This document shows, one piece after another, positions 7,321 through 16,137 of a stretch of 64,000 nucleotides of DNA (position 1 is its first letter; each line of letters starts with the position of its first letter). The position numbers and the translations under genes are program-made. The notes below the pieces were generated by a model. That model saw only the letters and a program-made list of their open reading frames with translations, did not search any database and was not told the DNA's origin. The DNA comes from Flavobacteriales bacterium UBA7468 (lineage in GTDB: Bacteria; Bacteroidota; Bacteroidia; Flavobacteriales_D; Crocinitomicaceae): contig DLPC01000023.1 of assembly GCA_002478565.1 (NCBI GenBank), positions 62,001-126,000 of the forward strand, in the 5' to 3' direction.

Positions 7321-10092
7321 TTAAAATTTTGTTTTCAAGAAGATACCTGTTTGATTGTCTTTGTTTTTGGCTAAATCTCGTGGGTGGCCTTCGAACAACA
7401 ACTGGCCGCCTTTTTCACCACCGTCTGGCCCTAAATCGATGATGTGGTCGGCGCATTTGATGACCTCCATGTTGTGTTCAATGACAACCAAAGAATGACC
7501 TTTGTCGAGTAGTGCCTGAAAGGCAATTAGTAATTTTTCAATGTCGTAAAAATGTAGCCCTGTGGTAGGTTCATCAAAAATAAAAAGGGTAGGTGTGCTT
7601 TGCGAGCCTTTGCTCAAGAACGAAGCGAGCTTTATGCGTTGTGCCTCTCCACCCGACATCGTGCTCGACGATTGTCCAACACATAAATAACCTAAGCCAA
7701 CATCGACGAGCGGTTGAATTTTTTCAGCGACCTTTTGATCGAGCTTATCTTTACCTGCTTTGAAAAAGCTAAGGGCTTCGTCAAGGGTCATTTCTAGGAT
7801 TTCAGCAATATTTTTATCTCGGTAGCTGATGTCGAGTGTTTCGGTCTTGTAGCGTTTGCCTTTACATTGGCTACAAGGCAATGAAACATCGGCCATGAAT
7901 TGCATGCTAACAGCTATAGAACCTTCTCCTTCGCAAACCTCGCAGCGACCTCCCTCAACATTAAAAGAAAAGAAGCCAGGTTTGAATCCGCGTAATTTAG
8001 CAAGGGCTTGCCGCGCAAATATTTCCCGAATATCATCGAATGCTTTCACGTAAGTGATTGGGTTGCTGCGCGATGATTTGCCAATTGGATTTTGATCGAT
8101 AAATTCTACATGCCCAATTTTTTTGATGTCGCCGCTAAGCCCATCGCACTTGCCAATTAAATCGCTGCTAAGGCCCAGTTCTTTGCGTACCAAAGGGTAA
8201 AGTAAACGTTTGATGAGTGTTGATTTGCCTGAGCCCGAAACCCCGCTGACACAAACAAGTTGCCCTAGTGGAATATTTACTTCAATGTTCTTAAGGTTGT
8301 TCTGTCGTGCACCGTGAATAGTGAGTTTTCCTTTCGCAGTTCTGTTTCTTGTTGGTATAGGAATGACTCTATCATTGTTCAAATAACTTGCTGTCAATGA
8401 TTTACTTTTGGCAAGTGCTTTGAAATCTCCTTGAAAAACGAGGGTACCACCTTGGGAGCCAGCAAGTGGACCAATATCGATGATTTGGTCAGCAGCACGC
8501 ATTACTTCTTCTTCGTGCTCGACTACAATAACCGTATTTCCTTGGTCGCGAAGCGCTTGTAGTACACTGATCAATTTAGCGGTATCTCTTGGATGCAGCC
8601 CGATGGAGGGTTCGTCCAGAATATATAAGGATCCAACAAGGCTAGAGCCAATGGAAGTGGCGAGTTGAATGCGCTGTGCTTCTCCGCCTGAAAGTGTGTT
8701 GGATGTTCTGTTGAGGGTGAGGTAGCCTAGGCCAACGCGTTGCAAATAATCAAGCCTCGTCTGGATTTCTGGCAGAATGTGTTTGGTGAGTTCTTTTTCG
8801 TAAGGTGTTAAACTCAGGTTTTGAAAAAAGTGACTCGCTTCCGTTAGTGGCATCAGGACCAGCTCTTGCAAGCTCTTGCTGTTTATTTTGACAAAACCAG
8901 CATCTTGTCGCAAGCGCGTCCCTTGACATTCAGGGCAAATTGTTTTGCCTCGGTAGCGAGAAAGTAAAACCCTATATTGAATTTTATATGTTTGACTTTC
9001 AATGAATTTGAAGAATTCATTTAAACCAATAAAGTAAGAGTTTCCTGTCCAAAGGAGCTTGTATTGCGCTGGGTTCAGTTCTTGAATTGGTCGGTGGATT
9101 GGAAAGTCGAATTTTTGAGCGTTGTACAAGAGTGCTTGAAGGTATTCCTGCATGTTTTCTCCTTTCCAAGCGGCGATAGCTCCTTCATAAACGCTTTTTT
9201 TGCGATCGGGAAATACCAATTCTTCGTCAATTCCGAGCGTCATGCCGTAGCCTTCACAGCGCTTGCAGGCGCCGAATGGATTGTTGAATGCGAAGAAGTG
9301 TACGTTGGGTTCTTGAAAGGCAAGGCCATCGAGCTCAAAGCGCTTACTGAAGTGTTGAAATGATTTTTGCTTGGCGTTATATAAGGTACAGAGGTCTTTT
9401 CCTTCTTGAAATGCCAGTTCAATGGCTTCTGTAAGGCGTCCTTGTTGTGCGTCGTCGCGCTCTTGATTCGTGAGTCGGTCTACAGAAATATAGATCTTTT
9501 CAGTATCAACTAATTGGTCTTGAATTTGATCAATAAGGATAAAATCCCCTTTATGGAAAATCCTTGTAAAACCCTGCTTATTAAGCAGTTGTAATTTTTT
9601 ATTTAATTCTTCACTTGAATTAAATTGAAGTTCGTAAAGGATGGCAAACGGCTCATTTTCCCAATTTGCGTCCAGAAAACGAAGTACATCCGTAGTCTGT
9701 TGCTTCTTGACTTCTTGCCCGGAAACTGGAGAGTAGGTTTTGCCAATTCTCGCATAAAGAAGTTTGAGGTAATCGTAGATTTCGGTGCTTGTTCCGATGG
9801 TTGATCTCGGGTTACTCGAACTCACTTTCTGTTGGATTGCAATTGCCGGGGCAAGTCCTTTGATGTCATCAACAGCAGGTTTATCTAATTTCCCTAAGAA
9901 TTGACGTGCATAGGCGGACATACTCTCAATGAAGCGGCGTTGTCCTTCGGCATAGATGGTGTCAAAAGCCAAGCTTGATTTGCCGGAGCCTGATACACCA
10001 GTGATAACGGTGAGTTGGCCATGAGGGATTGCAACATCGAGACTTTTGAGGTTGTGCACGCGTGCGCCTTTAACTGCGATGAATTTTTCCAT
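7321..10092 (-). CDS. uvrA: UvrA, excinuclease ABC subunit A
   Basis: UvrA is the damage-recognition ATPase of nucleotide excision repair and works with UvrB and UvrC. Two ABC modules are visible, each with Walker A (GVSGSGKSSLAFDTIYAEGQ and GVSGSGKSTLIKRLL), LSGGEAQRI-type signatures and the Walker B regions YILDEPSIGLH and FIFDEPTTGLH. Zinc-binding cysteine pairs are present (CKRCEGYG, CPECQGTR, CEVCEGEG, CSQCKGKR). At 923 residues it is of normal length. The ATG at 10092 is preferred; the in-frame TTG at 10098 lies inside the promoter element. Flavobacteria often carry a second UvrA paralogue, so this may be one of two. Confidence 0.97.
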   Translation of the reverse strand: MEKFIAVKGARVHNLKSLDVAIPHGQLTVITGVSGSGKSSLAFDTIYAEGQRRFIESMSAYARQFLGKLDKPAVDDIKGLAPAIAIQQKVSSSNPRSTIGTSTEIYDYLKLLYARIGKTYSPVSGQEVKKQQTTDVLRFLDANWENEPFAILYELQFNSSEELNKKLQLLNKQGFTRIFHKGDFILIDQIQDQLVDTEKIYISVDRLTNQERDDAQQGRLTEAIELAFQEGKDLCTLYNAKQKSFQHFSKRFELDGLAFQEPNVHFFAFNNPFGACKRCEGYGMTLGIDEELVFPDRKKSVYEGAIAAWKGENMQEYLQALLYNAQKFDFPIHRPIQELNPAQYKLLWTGNSYFIGLNEFFKFIESQTYKIQYRVLLSRYRGKTICPECQGTRLRQDAGFVKINSKSLQELVLMPLTEASHFFQNLSLTPYEKELTKHILPEIQTRLDYLQRVGLGYLTLNRTSNTLSGGEAQRIQLATSIGSSLVGSLYILDEPSIGLHPRDTAKLISVLQALRDQGNTVIVVEHEEEVMRAADQIIDIGPLAGSQGGTLVFQGDFKALAKSKSLTASYLNNDRVIPIPTRNRTAKGKLTIHGARQNNLKNIEVNIPLGQLVCVSGVSGSGKSTLIKRLLYPLVRKELGLSSDLIGKCDGLSGDIKKIGHVEFIDQNPIGKSSRSNPITYVKAFDDIREIFARQALAKLRGFKPGFFSFNVEGGRCEVCEGEGSIAVSMQFMADVSLPCSQCKGKRYKTETLDISYRDKNIAEILEMTLDEALSFFKAGKDKLDQKVAEKIQPLVDVGLGYLCVGQSSSTMSGGEAQRIKLASFLSKGSQSTPTLFIFDEPTTGLHFYDIEKLLIAFQALLDKGHSLVVIEHNMEVIKCADHIIDLGPDGGEKGGQLLFEGHPRDLAKNKDNQTGIFLKTKF

Positions 10093-10095
10093 ATG

Positions 10096-10103
10096 CAAAA
10101 GTA
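10096..10103 (-). promoter_or_regulatory. -7 element (TACTTTTG) for uvrA
   Basis: It is an exact TAnnTTTG match separated from the uvrA ATG by only three bases (CAT), so the transcript is probably leaderless or nearly so. It sits in the left arm of a perfect inverted repeat. Confidence 0.6.
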
Positions 10104-10119
10104 AAATTTCTTTACTTTT
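10097..10119. repeat. perfect 9-bp inverted repeat in the uvrA/permease divergent promoter
   Basis: AAAAGTAAA and TTTACTTTT flank a 5-base spacer. Each arm carries an outward-facing -7-like element: TACTTTTG toward uvrA and TACTTTTA toward the permease. Confidence 0.6.
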
Positions 10120-10139
10120 AGTGCTTTAAATCCTACAGA

Positions 10140-11912
10140 ATGTCTAATAATTCCTTGTTTCGCAAGAAAAATGTACAGCAAATTATGGCGCAGGCGCAAT
10201 TGGCCGATGCTAATTCAGACACTCATGCGTTAAGTAAACACCTCAAATTAAGAGATTTAATTGCTTTTGGGATAGCTGCTATCATTGGTGCTGGTATCTT
10301 TTCAACCATTGGTACCGCAAGTGCACAGGGTGGTCCTGCTGTGATATTCCTTTTTCTTTTCACAGCCTTAGCGAGTGGTTTTGCAGCTTTTGCTTATGCT
10401 GAATTTGCTTCGATGGTTCCTGTGGCAGGATCAGCATATACCTATTCTTATGTTGCTTTTGGTGAATTGATTGCATGGATTATCGGTTGGGCCTTGATCA
10501 TGGAGTATGCAGTTGGAAATATTACGGTTGCTATATCTTGGAGTGATTATTTAACTACAATGCTTAAACAAATTCATATTGAGGCAATTGGACTTAATGG
10601 AATTCATATTCCAGCTTGGATGCAAATGGATTATTTAAGTGCAGCCAATGGCTTTCAAGAAGCAAAGACCCAGCTCGCCGAAGGCCTACAATTCAAAGCC
10701 CTCGGATCAAATCTTCAAGTAGCTTATGAGGCTTGGACTTCTGCACCGCGCATCGGTTCCTTTCATTTGGTGCTCGATATTCCTGCGTTGTTTATCATTG
10801 TCTTGATCACTTGGTTGGTGTACAGAGGAATCAAGGAAAGCAGAAACGCCTCAAACGCCATGGTCATCATCAAATTAGCGGTGATATTGTTGGTTATTGC
10901 CGTTGGGGTGTTTTACATCGACATGAAAAATTGGTCACCATTTGCTCCTGAAGGCATTAGTGGTGTTTTGAAAGGGGTGTCTGCTGTCTTTTTTGCATAC
11001 ATTGGTTTTGATGCCATTTCAACTACCGCTGAAGAATGCGAGAACCCACAGCGCGACCTACCACGTGGAATGATGTGGGCTATCATTATCTGTACAATTC
11101 TTTATATCATTATCGCACTGATTCTAACAGGTATTGTTCCCTATGAGCAACTCGCTGTTGGTGAGCCATTGGCTTTTGTTTTTGAGCAAATCAATAAACC
11201 AAAAATGACTTTTATTATTTCCATTTCTGCTGTGGTAGCGATGGCTTCTGTTTTACTGGTCTTTCAAATGGGGCAACCTCGTATTTGGCTCAGCATGAGT
11301 CGAGACGGATTGTTGCCTAAACGCTTTTCTAAAATCCATCCAAAGTATAAAACACCTTCATTTGCCACAATCGTAGTGGGTTTTGTAGTGGCTGTACCTG
11401 CCTTATTCATGAACCTCACGATGGTGACAGACCTCTGTTCAATCGGAACATTGTTTGCTTTTGTGTTGGTTTGTGGAGGGGTATTGGTCTTGCAAAATAA
11501 GCCTGATGTGCAACGCGGCTCTTTCAAGACGCCTTACATGAATGCAGGTTATGTGCTACCTTATGTTTTTATTGGCATCATTACTATTGGCATTTTGGAA
11601 CGCGTAGCCCTTTGGGATTCAAACCTACAGCTCTTTGACCGCGTTTATAATTTTCTCAACTTTCATAGTTGGTCTGATTTTGGTCAGAAAATACCAGCGC
11701 TTATTTTTTGGTTATTTACGATTTTCTTAACGATCCTGAGTGTGCCCAAAAAATTGTCATTGATCCCGACGCTCGGGCTTTTGTGTTGCCTTTACATGAT
11801 GAGTGAAATCCCGTTGCAAAACTGGATTTATTTCGGCATTTGGTTGCTGATCGGCTTGGTAATATATTTTGGGTATAGCCGCAAAAATTCTGTGCTAAAC
11901 CAGGTAGGCTAG
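10140..11912 (+). CDS. APC superfamily amino acid permease (cationic amino acid transporter type)
   Basis: This 590-residue inner-membrane transporter has about 12-14 hydrophobic helices. The first helix has the substrate-binding signature FGIAAIIGAGIFSTIGTA, followed by PAVIFLFLFTALASGFAAFAYAE. Helix 8 has FFAYIGFDAISTTAEECENP, characteristic of the YfnA/CAT branch. It probably imports amino acids with protons or acts as an exchanger. The hydrophilic N-terminus of ~35 residues and the loop at ~145-185 between helices are slightly long. It diverges from uvrA and may share a symmetrical promoter region with it. The substrate is unknown. Confidence 0.9.
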   Translation: MSNNSLFRKKNVQQIMAQAQLADANSDTHALSKHLKLRDLIAFGIAAIIGAGIFSTIGTASAQGGPAVIFLFLFTALASGFAAFAYAEFASMVPVAGSAYTYSYVAFGELIAWIIGWALIMEYAVGNITVAISWSDYLTTMLKQIHIEAIGLNGIHIPAWMQMDYLSAANGFQEAKTQLAEGLQFKALGSNLQVAYEAWTSAPRIGSFHLVLDIPALFIIVLITWLVYRGIKESRNASNAMVIIKLAVILLVIAVGVFYIDMKNWSPFAPEGISGVLKGVSAVFFAYIGFDAISTTAEECENPQRDLPRGMMWAIIICTILYIIIALILTGIVPYEQLAVGEPLAFVFEQINKPKMTFIISISAVVAMASVLLVFQMGQPRIWLSMSRDGLLPKRFSKIHPKYKTPSFATIVVGFVVAVPALFMNLTMVTDLCSIGTLFAFVLVCGGVLVLQNKPDVQRGSFKTPYMNAGYVLPYVFIGIITIGILERVALWDSNLQLFDRVYNFLNFHSWSDFGQKIPALIFWLFTIFLTILSVPKKLSLIPTLGLLCCLYMMSEIPLQNWIYFGIWLLIGLVIYFGYSRKNSVLNQVG

Positions 11913-11916
11913 GGTA

Positions 11917-12492
11917 TTAAAGTCCAAGCTTTTGCTCGATTCCTAAAATAAGCGAATGAATGATCTTAATATGAATTTCCTGCGCGCGATCAGCAAAGTT
12001 GCTATGAGGTGCCCTAATTTCTAAATCAGCCATGTGAGCGAGTTGTCCACCGTCTTTACCGGTTAAAACAATGGTCTTCATTCCTTTCTCTTTTGCAGCT
12101 TCAACAGCATTAATGACATTTTTTGAGTTGCCAGAAGTTGAAATTCCTAATAAGACATCTCCGCTGGTCCCTAAGCCTTCAATGAATTTCGAAAACACAA
12201 AGTCGTAGCCGTAGTCGTTAGAGACGCAAGACAAATGTGAAGGATCAGAAATAGAAATAGCCGCAAGCGCTTTGCGGTCTGCCCTGAAGCGTCCGCTTAA
12301 TTCTTCGGCAAAATGCATGGCATCACACATTGAGCCTCCATTTCCACAGGAAATGATTTTATGGCCATTGGATAGCGCTGTGCTCATGAGCTCAATTGCC
12401 TGGGAAATTTTTGCAAAGTTTTCGGCTGTGCTGAATGCAGCAAGTACTTGCTGAGCTTCTTCAAATTGCTGGCTGATGAGTTGCTGATCCAT
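11917..12492 (-). CDS. gmhA: D-sedoheptulose 7-phosphate isomerase (phosphoheptose isomerase)
   Basis: The enzyme converts sedoheptulose 7-phosphate to D-glycero-D-manno-heptose 7-phosphate, the first step toward ADP-heptose for LPS core. The 191 residues align along their full length with E. coli GmhA: SCGNGGSMCDAMHFAEELSGR, ISTSGNSKNV, LTGKDGG and the C-terminal QEIHIKIIHSLI. It is a SIS-fold protein of normal length. It is divergent from the SDR gene. No other heptose genes are adjacent. Confidence 0.94.
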   Translation of the reverse strand: MDQQLISQQFEEAQQVLAAFSTAENFAKISQAIELMSTALSNGHKIISCGNGGSMCDAMHFAEELSGRFRADRKALAAISISDPSHLSCVSNDYGYDFVFSKFIEGLGTSGDVLLGISTSGNSKNVINAVEAAKEKGMKTIVLTGKDGGQLAHMADLEIRAPHSNFADRAQEIHIKIIHSLILGIEQKLGL

Positions 12493-12505
12493 TTGTTTTT
12501 TTTCT

Positions 12506-12513
12506 CAAAAATA
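12506..12513 (-). promoter_or_regulatory. -7 element (TATTTTTG) for gmhA
   Basis: It is an exact TAnnTTTG match, 13 bases before the gmhA ATG. Confidence 0.5.
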
Positions 12514-12546
12514 CGCAATATGAAAACAACCGCGAACTGAATCCTT

Positions 12547-12554
12547 TATCTTTG
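12547..12554 (+). promoter_or_regulatory. -7 element (TATCTTTG) for the SDR gene
   Basis: It is an exact TAnnTTTG match, followed by four bases (AGCT) and then the ATG. The expected transcription start coincides with the start codon, so the mRNA is probably leaderless. Confidence 0.65.
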
Positions 12555-12558
12555 AGCT

Positions 12559-13362
12559 ATGAATCATGCTACTTTCTATAAGAATAAAGTTATTTGGATT
12601 ACTGGTGCCTCTTCTGGTATCGGTGAAGAACTTGCCTTGCAATTGGCAAGAGCGGGTGCCAAACTTATATTGTCTTCTCGAAATGAAGAGAAGCTATACA
12701 ACCTTAAAGAAAAATTAGAGAATCATAACCAGCACTATGTGTTGCCCTTGGATTTAGCCAATCTTCCCAATTTAAGTGAAATCACGGCGCAAATCATTGA
12801 AGTTTATCAACGCATCGATATTTTAATCAATAACGGCGGAGTTTCGCAACGTGCAAGTGCGGTAGCAACAACTATGGATGTCAATCGCCAACTTATGGAG
12901 GTAAATTTCTTTGGAAATATTGCACTCGCAAAAGCGGTTTTACCAATTTTTCAAAAGCAAGGTTCTGGACAATTTTTAGTGGTGAGTAGTATTGCCGGAA
13001 AATTTGGCTTCCATTTAAGATCTATCTACAGTGCTTCAAAGGCGGCGTTGGTGGGATACTACGAGAGCCTCGCGATGGAAGAAGCAAAAAACGGCATACA
13101 CGTGAGCATCGCTTTTCCAGGAAAAATCAATACACCAATTTCTCAAAGTGCCTTAACTGCAGCAGGTGAGTCTCATGGGCAAATGGATGATAATCAGGTT
13201 AATGGAATGCCTGTCGAACATTGTGTATCAGAAATGCTCGTGGGTTTGGCAAAAAAGAAAAGGGAAATCTTGATTGGAGGAAAAGAATTGTTGGCCGTCT
13301 ACATGAAAAGATTTATTCCAAGCTTGTTTTGGAAAATCATTCCAAATCAAAGCGCTACTTAA
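12559..13362 (+). CDS. short-chain dehydrogenase/reductase (SDR family)
   Basis: This is an NAD(P)-dependent oxidoreductase of 267 residues with a Rossmann fold. The cofactor motif is TGASSGIGEELA, the structural motif is INNGGVSQR, the catalytic Ser is in VVSSIAGKFG and the active-site Tyr-Lys is in YSASKAALVGYY. Arg at the end of beta-2 (LSSRNEEKL) suggests NADP(H). A hydrophobic helix near the C-terminus (ELLAVYMKRFIPSLFWKII) may touch the membrane, as in the DHRS7-like subgroup. The substrate is unknown. It is a single gene, convergent with HU across a terminator. Confidence 0.88.
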   Translation: MNHATFYKNKVIWITGASSGIGEELALQLARAGAKLILSSRNEEKLYNLKEKLENHNQHYVLPLDLANLPNLSEITAQIIEVYQRIDILINNGGVSQRASAVATTMDVNRQLMEVNFFGNIALAKAVLPIFQKQGSGQFLVVSSIAGKFGFHLRSIYSASKAALVGYYESLAMEEAKNGIHVSIAFPGKINTPISQSALTAAGESHGQMDDNQVNGMPVEHCVSEMLVGLAKKKREILIGGKELLAVYMKRFIPSLFWKIIPNQSAT

Positions 13363-13407
13363 ACTTAAAGCTATAGCAACCTTCTTTGGAATCAAAAATA
13401 AGGCACA

Positions 13408-13446
13408 AAAAAAAGGGCTATCTCTGGGAGACGGCCCTTTTTTATT
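13408..13446. terminator. bidirectional terminator between the SDR gene and HU
   Basis: The main stem AAAAGGGC/GCCCTTTT is flanked by A- and T-runs. A second small stem (TCTC/GAGA) lies inside the loop. It serves both convergent genes. Confidence 0.88.
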
Positions 13447-13461
13447 TCAGTAAAAACTGAA

Positions 13462-13734
13462 TTAGTTTACGCTTTTAGAAAGGTCAGCACCAGCCTTGAA
13501 GCGAACTGTGTTTTTAGCAGCAATTTTGATAACCGCACCTGTTTTAGGGTTACGACCATTGCGTGCATTTCTTTTAGAAATTCCGAAAGATCCGAAACCT
13601 ACTAAAGAGATAGAATCTCCTTTCGCTAAAGCACCAGTTGTAGCGCTTACGAATCCGTCTAATGCACGTTTTGCATCAGCTTTTGACAATCCTGCAGACG
13701 CTGCGATTGCGTCGATTAATTCAGCCTTGTTCAT
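13462..13734 (-). CDS. HU-family histone-like DNA-binding protein
   Basis: HU is a small basic nucleoid protein that bends DNA as a dimer. The 90 residues show the complete fold: MNKAELIDAIAASAGLSKADAK, then LVGFGSFGISKRNARNGRNP (the DNA-binding arm with the conserved RNGRNP) and FKAGADLSKSVN at the end. It is monocistronic, with a good -7 element at 13775-13782 and a terminator downstream, as expected for a highly expressed gene. Confidence 0.97.
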   Translation of the reverse strand: MNKAELIDAIAASAGLSKADAKRALDGFVSATTGALAKGDSISLVGFGSFGISKRNARNGRNPKTGAVIKIAAKNTVRFKAGADLSKSVN

Positions 13735-13774
13735 AATAAGTTAGTTTTAATTAGTTAGAAATTAATTATCGGAA

Positions 13775-13782
13775 CAAATATA
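13775..13782 (-). promoter_or_regulatory. -7 element (TATATTTG) for the HU gene
   Basis: It is an exact TAnnTTTG match, about 40 bases upstream of the HU ATG, leaving an AT-rich 5' leader. Confidence 0.6.
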
Positions 13783-13927
13783 TCTGAATATCAATGCCAA
13801 CAAAGGTTTCAAGCAAAAAAAAGTGTGAAAATGTTGAAAAAATAGCCATTTTGTTGATAAACGTGGCTAAAAAGCCCGTCTACACTGAGGAAATTGAACT
13901 TTTTTACTTGAATTTTGTCCTTAAGTT

Positions 13928-15403
13928 ATGAAGGTAGGAATCATCGGATCAGGTATAGGGGCCCTGGCAAGCGCCATTGAATTAAAGCATTTGGGCTTAG
14001 AGGTACATGTTTTTGAAGCCAATATGCAGATCGGTGGTAAAATTGTAGAACAAAAGCTTGGCGAATACCGCTTTGATATGGGCCCGTCAGTTTTTACTGA
14101 GCCCCATTTATTACAAGATTTACTTTGGCGTCTAGATCGAGCGCAAGAATTTCCCTTTCATCAATTAAAGGAGTCATGCCGCTATTTTTACAATGATGGT
14201 CAACAACTTCAAATGCCAGTTGGTAATGCACAAGTTGCTCAAACCTTCGCAACACACTTTGGAGAAGATGCTTTAAAAACTAAAAAGTACCTCGATCGCA
14301 TCGCTCAGAACTATAAAGCCATATATCCGGTATTCATTCAAATTTCGCTGCATCGTGTCAAGCATTTATTAGGTAAACCCTTATTGATTGCTCTTTCTCG
14401 ACTTTTTAAATATGGTTTACATCAGACGATGCATGCTGCCAATCGGCAACAATTTAAAAATCCGAAATCAGCTCAAATTCTCGATCGCCTAGCTACCTAT
14501 AATGGAAGTTCGCCTTATTTAGCACCAGCGATGCTCAATATCATTGCACAATTAGAACTCAATGAAGGTCCGGCACTGCCTGTAGGGGGCATGGTTCAGA
14601 TTACAAAAAGGCCTCATGAATTGGCTTTTCAGCACGGCGTGCAATTTCATACAAATGAGCGTGTAACTGAAATTTTACATCACAATAAGCGTGTAACAGG
14701 TTTACAAACCCAAAAAGCCAGCTATTCGTTCGATATCGTGGTTTCGAATATGGATATTCACTACACTTACGAACAACTTTTACCGACAATAAAGGCACCT
14801 CAATTTTTGTTGAAACAAGAAAAGTCCAGTTCTGCGGTTGTTTTTTATTGGGGCATCAACAAAAGTTTTGAGACGCTTGGCGTACACAATATCTTTTTTG
14901 CTGAAGACTACAAAGCAGAATTCAAAGCAATCTTTGAAACAAAAACACTTTACGATGATCCAACGGTCTATGTGCATATTTCCTCCAAGGTAGAAAAGCA
15001 AGATGCACCAGCAGGCAAAGAAAATTGGTTTGTAATGGTCAATGCACCCATTAATATTGGGCAGGATTGGGATCATGAAATTCAATTATTGCGCTCACGC
15101 ATACTCGAAAAGTTATCCAAATCTTTAGGAACAGCAATCGAGCCGCTCATAGAGGTTGAGCAAATTAATGAACCTCGCTTGATCGATGCCAGATACAGCG
15201 GTAAGCAAGGATCTATTTACGGAAATGCGTCCAATAACGTATTCTCTGCTTTTCTCAGGCATCCTAATTTTTCTAAGCAGCTCAAGGGTTTGTATTTTGC
15301 CGGTGTCACGGTACATCCTGGTGGTGGTATTCCGTTGGCCATTAATAGCGCAAAGATTGTGGCGCGTTGCGTAAAGGAGGATTACCCTAATCTTCAAAAA
15401 TAA
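13928..15403 (+). CDS. CrtI-family carotenoid desaturase (phytoene or 1-hydroxycarotenoid desaturase-like)
   Basis: This is a FAD-dependent desaturase of 491 residues. The N-terminal dinucleotide motif is GIIGSGIGALASAIELKHLG, then FEANMQIGGKI and the family motif RFDMGPSVFTEP. The C-terminus has the CrtI FAD signature YFAGVTVHPGGGIPLAINSAK. It introduces double bonds into carotenes at the membrane. Bacteroidetes have both CrtI (phytoene) and CrtD (1'-hydroxy-gamma-carotene 3,4-desaturase) versions, and these cannot be separated here. No crtB, crtY or crtZ is adjacent, so it stands outside a carotenoid cluster. Carotenoids are also the source of retinal for the rhodopsin encoded 12 kb upstream. 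Confidence 0.85.
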   Translation: MKVGIIGSGIGALASAIELKHLGLEVHVFEANMQIGGKIVEQKLGEYRFDMGPSVFTEPHLLQDLLWRLDRAQEFPFHQLKESCRYFYNDGQQLQMPVGNAQVAQTFATHFGEDALKTKKYLDRIAQNYKAIYPVFIQISLHRVKHLLGKPLLIALSRLFKYGLHQTMHAANRQQFKNPKSAQILDRLATYNGSSPYLAPAMLNIIAQLELNEGPALPVGGMVQITKRPHELAFQHGVQFHTNERVTEILHHNKRVTGLQTQKASYSFDIVVSNMDIHYTYEQLLPTIKAPQFLLKQEKSSSAVVFYWGINKSFETLGVHNIFFAEDYKAEFKAIFETKTLYDDPTVYVHISSKVEKQDAPAGKENWFVMVNAPINIGQDWDHEIQLLRSRILEKLSKSLGTAIEPLIEVEQINEPRLIDARYSGKQGSIYGNASNNVFSAFLRHPNFSKQLKGLYFAGVTVHPGGGIPLAINSAKIVARCVKEDYPNLQK

Positions 15404-15547
15404 GGACAATGGTCTTTACTTGATCGAAGTGTCACTTCAATTTAGCACTACTGTCCGTAAAATCATGGAATAAAAGTAGGGATAAATTATTGTCCTTTGC
15501 TATTCATTTATTTCTATAAAAATGCATTCAGAAAGTATTAAAAATAA

Positions 15548-15555
15548 TACCTTTG
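15548..15555 (+). promoter_or_regulatory. -7 element (TACCTTTG) for hicAB
   Basis: It is an exact TAnnTTTG match, 22 bases before the hicA ATG. It indicates that the toxin-antitoxin pair has its own promoter. Confidence 0.6.
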
Positions 15556-15577
15556 TGTCGTAATTCTATTTTTTGAA

Positions 15578-15760
15578 ATGAAATCAAAAGAATTACACCA
15601 ATTGATTATTCGAAACGGTTGGATATTAATAAGAGTATCAGGTAGTCATTATATCTATCAAAAAGAAGAGAGACGTTATCCTGTTCCGTTTCACGGCGCA
15701 AAGGAGGTTGGGAAAGGTATTGAGAAGAAAATTAAAAAAGAAATGAATTTAGAGCCATGA
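15578..15760 (+). CDS. hicA: HicA-type mRNA interferase toxin
   Basis: The 60 residues have the double-stranded RNA-binding-like HicA fold: MKSKELHQLIIRNGWILIRV, the catalytic His in SGSHYIY, then PVPFHGAKEVGKGIEKKIKK. HicA toxins cleave mRNA and tmRNA until bound by HicB. The TGA stop overlaps the ATG of hicB (ATGA), as in most hicAB pairs. The key His and the C-terminal basic helix are intact, so the toxin looks functional. Confidence 0.93.
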   Translation: MKSKELHQLIIRNGWILIRVSGSHYIYQKEERRYPVPFHGAKEVGKGIEKKIKKEMNLEP

Positions 15761-16137
15761 AAAATTACCGTGCTGTTATTGAACGTAGTAAAGATGCATA
15801 TTGGGCATATATTCCAGATCTAGAGGGTGTAACAGGTGTGGGTGAAACAGTTCAGGAGGCCAAGCAATCCATGCTAGAGGGCTTGAGTTTACAAATAGAA
15901 TTAGGAAATCTTTCTTTGTGTGAATTTACTATCGACTATCATTTTGACGTGATCAGTCTTTTAAATTATTTCAAGGGTATACTTACGAATGCTGCCTTTG
16001 AAAGACTTACTGGTATCAATCAAATGCAAATGAGTCATTATGCAAATGGCCTAAAAAATCCAAGAAAAGCGCAAAGGCAAAAAATTGAGAAGGCATTACA
16101 TCAACTTGCAGACGAATTACGCAGTATTCATTTATAG
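15757..16137 (+). CDS. hicB: HicB-type antitoxin with C-terminal helix-turn-helix
   Basis: The N-terminal half is the partial RNase H-like HicB fold (AYWAYIPDLEGVTGVGETVQEA), which binds and blocks HicA. The C-terminal half (LTNAAFERLTGINQMQMSHYANGLKNP) reads as an HTH domain for binding its own operator. At 126 residues it is of normal length. The last 10 bases overlap the 3' end of the convergent acyltransferase gene, so the pair is packed tightly against the lipid operon. Confidence 0.92.
   Translation: MKNYRAVIERSKDAYWAYIPDLEGVTGVGETVQEAKQSMLEGLSLQIELGNLSLCEFTIDYHFDVISLLNYFKGILTNAAFERLTGINQMQMSHYANGLKNPRKAQRQKIEKALHQLADELRSIHL

Noticed and set aside
15404..15577. Region between the desaturase and hicA checked for attachment sites or transposon ends
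   Set aside because: No direct or inverted repeats flanking hicAB were found by eye; only the promoter element was seen.
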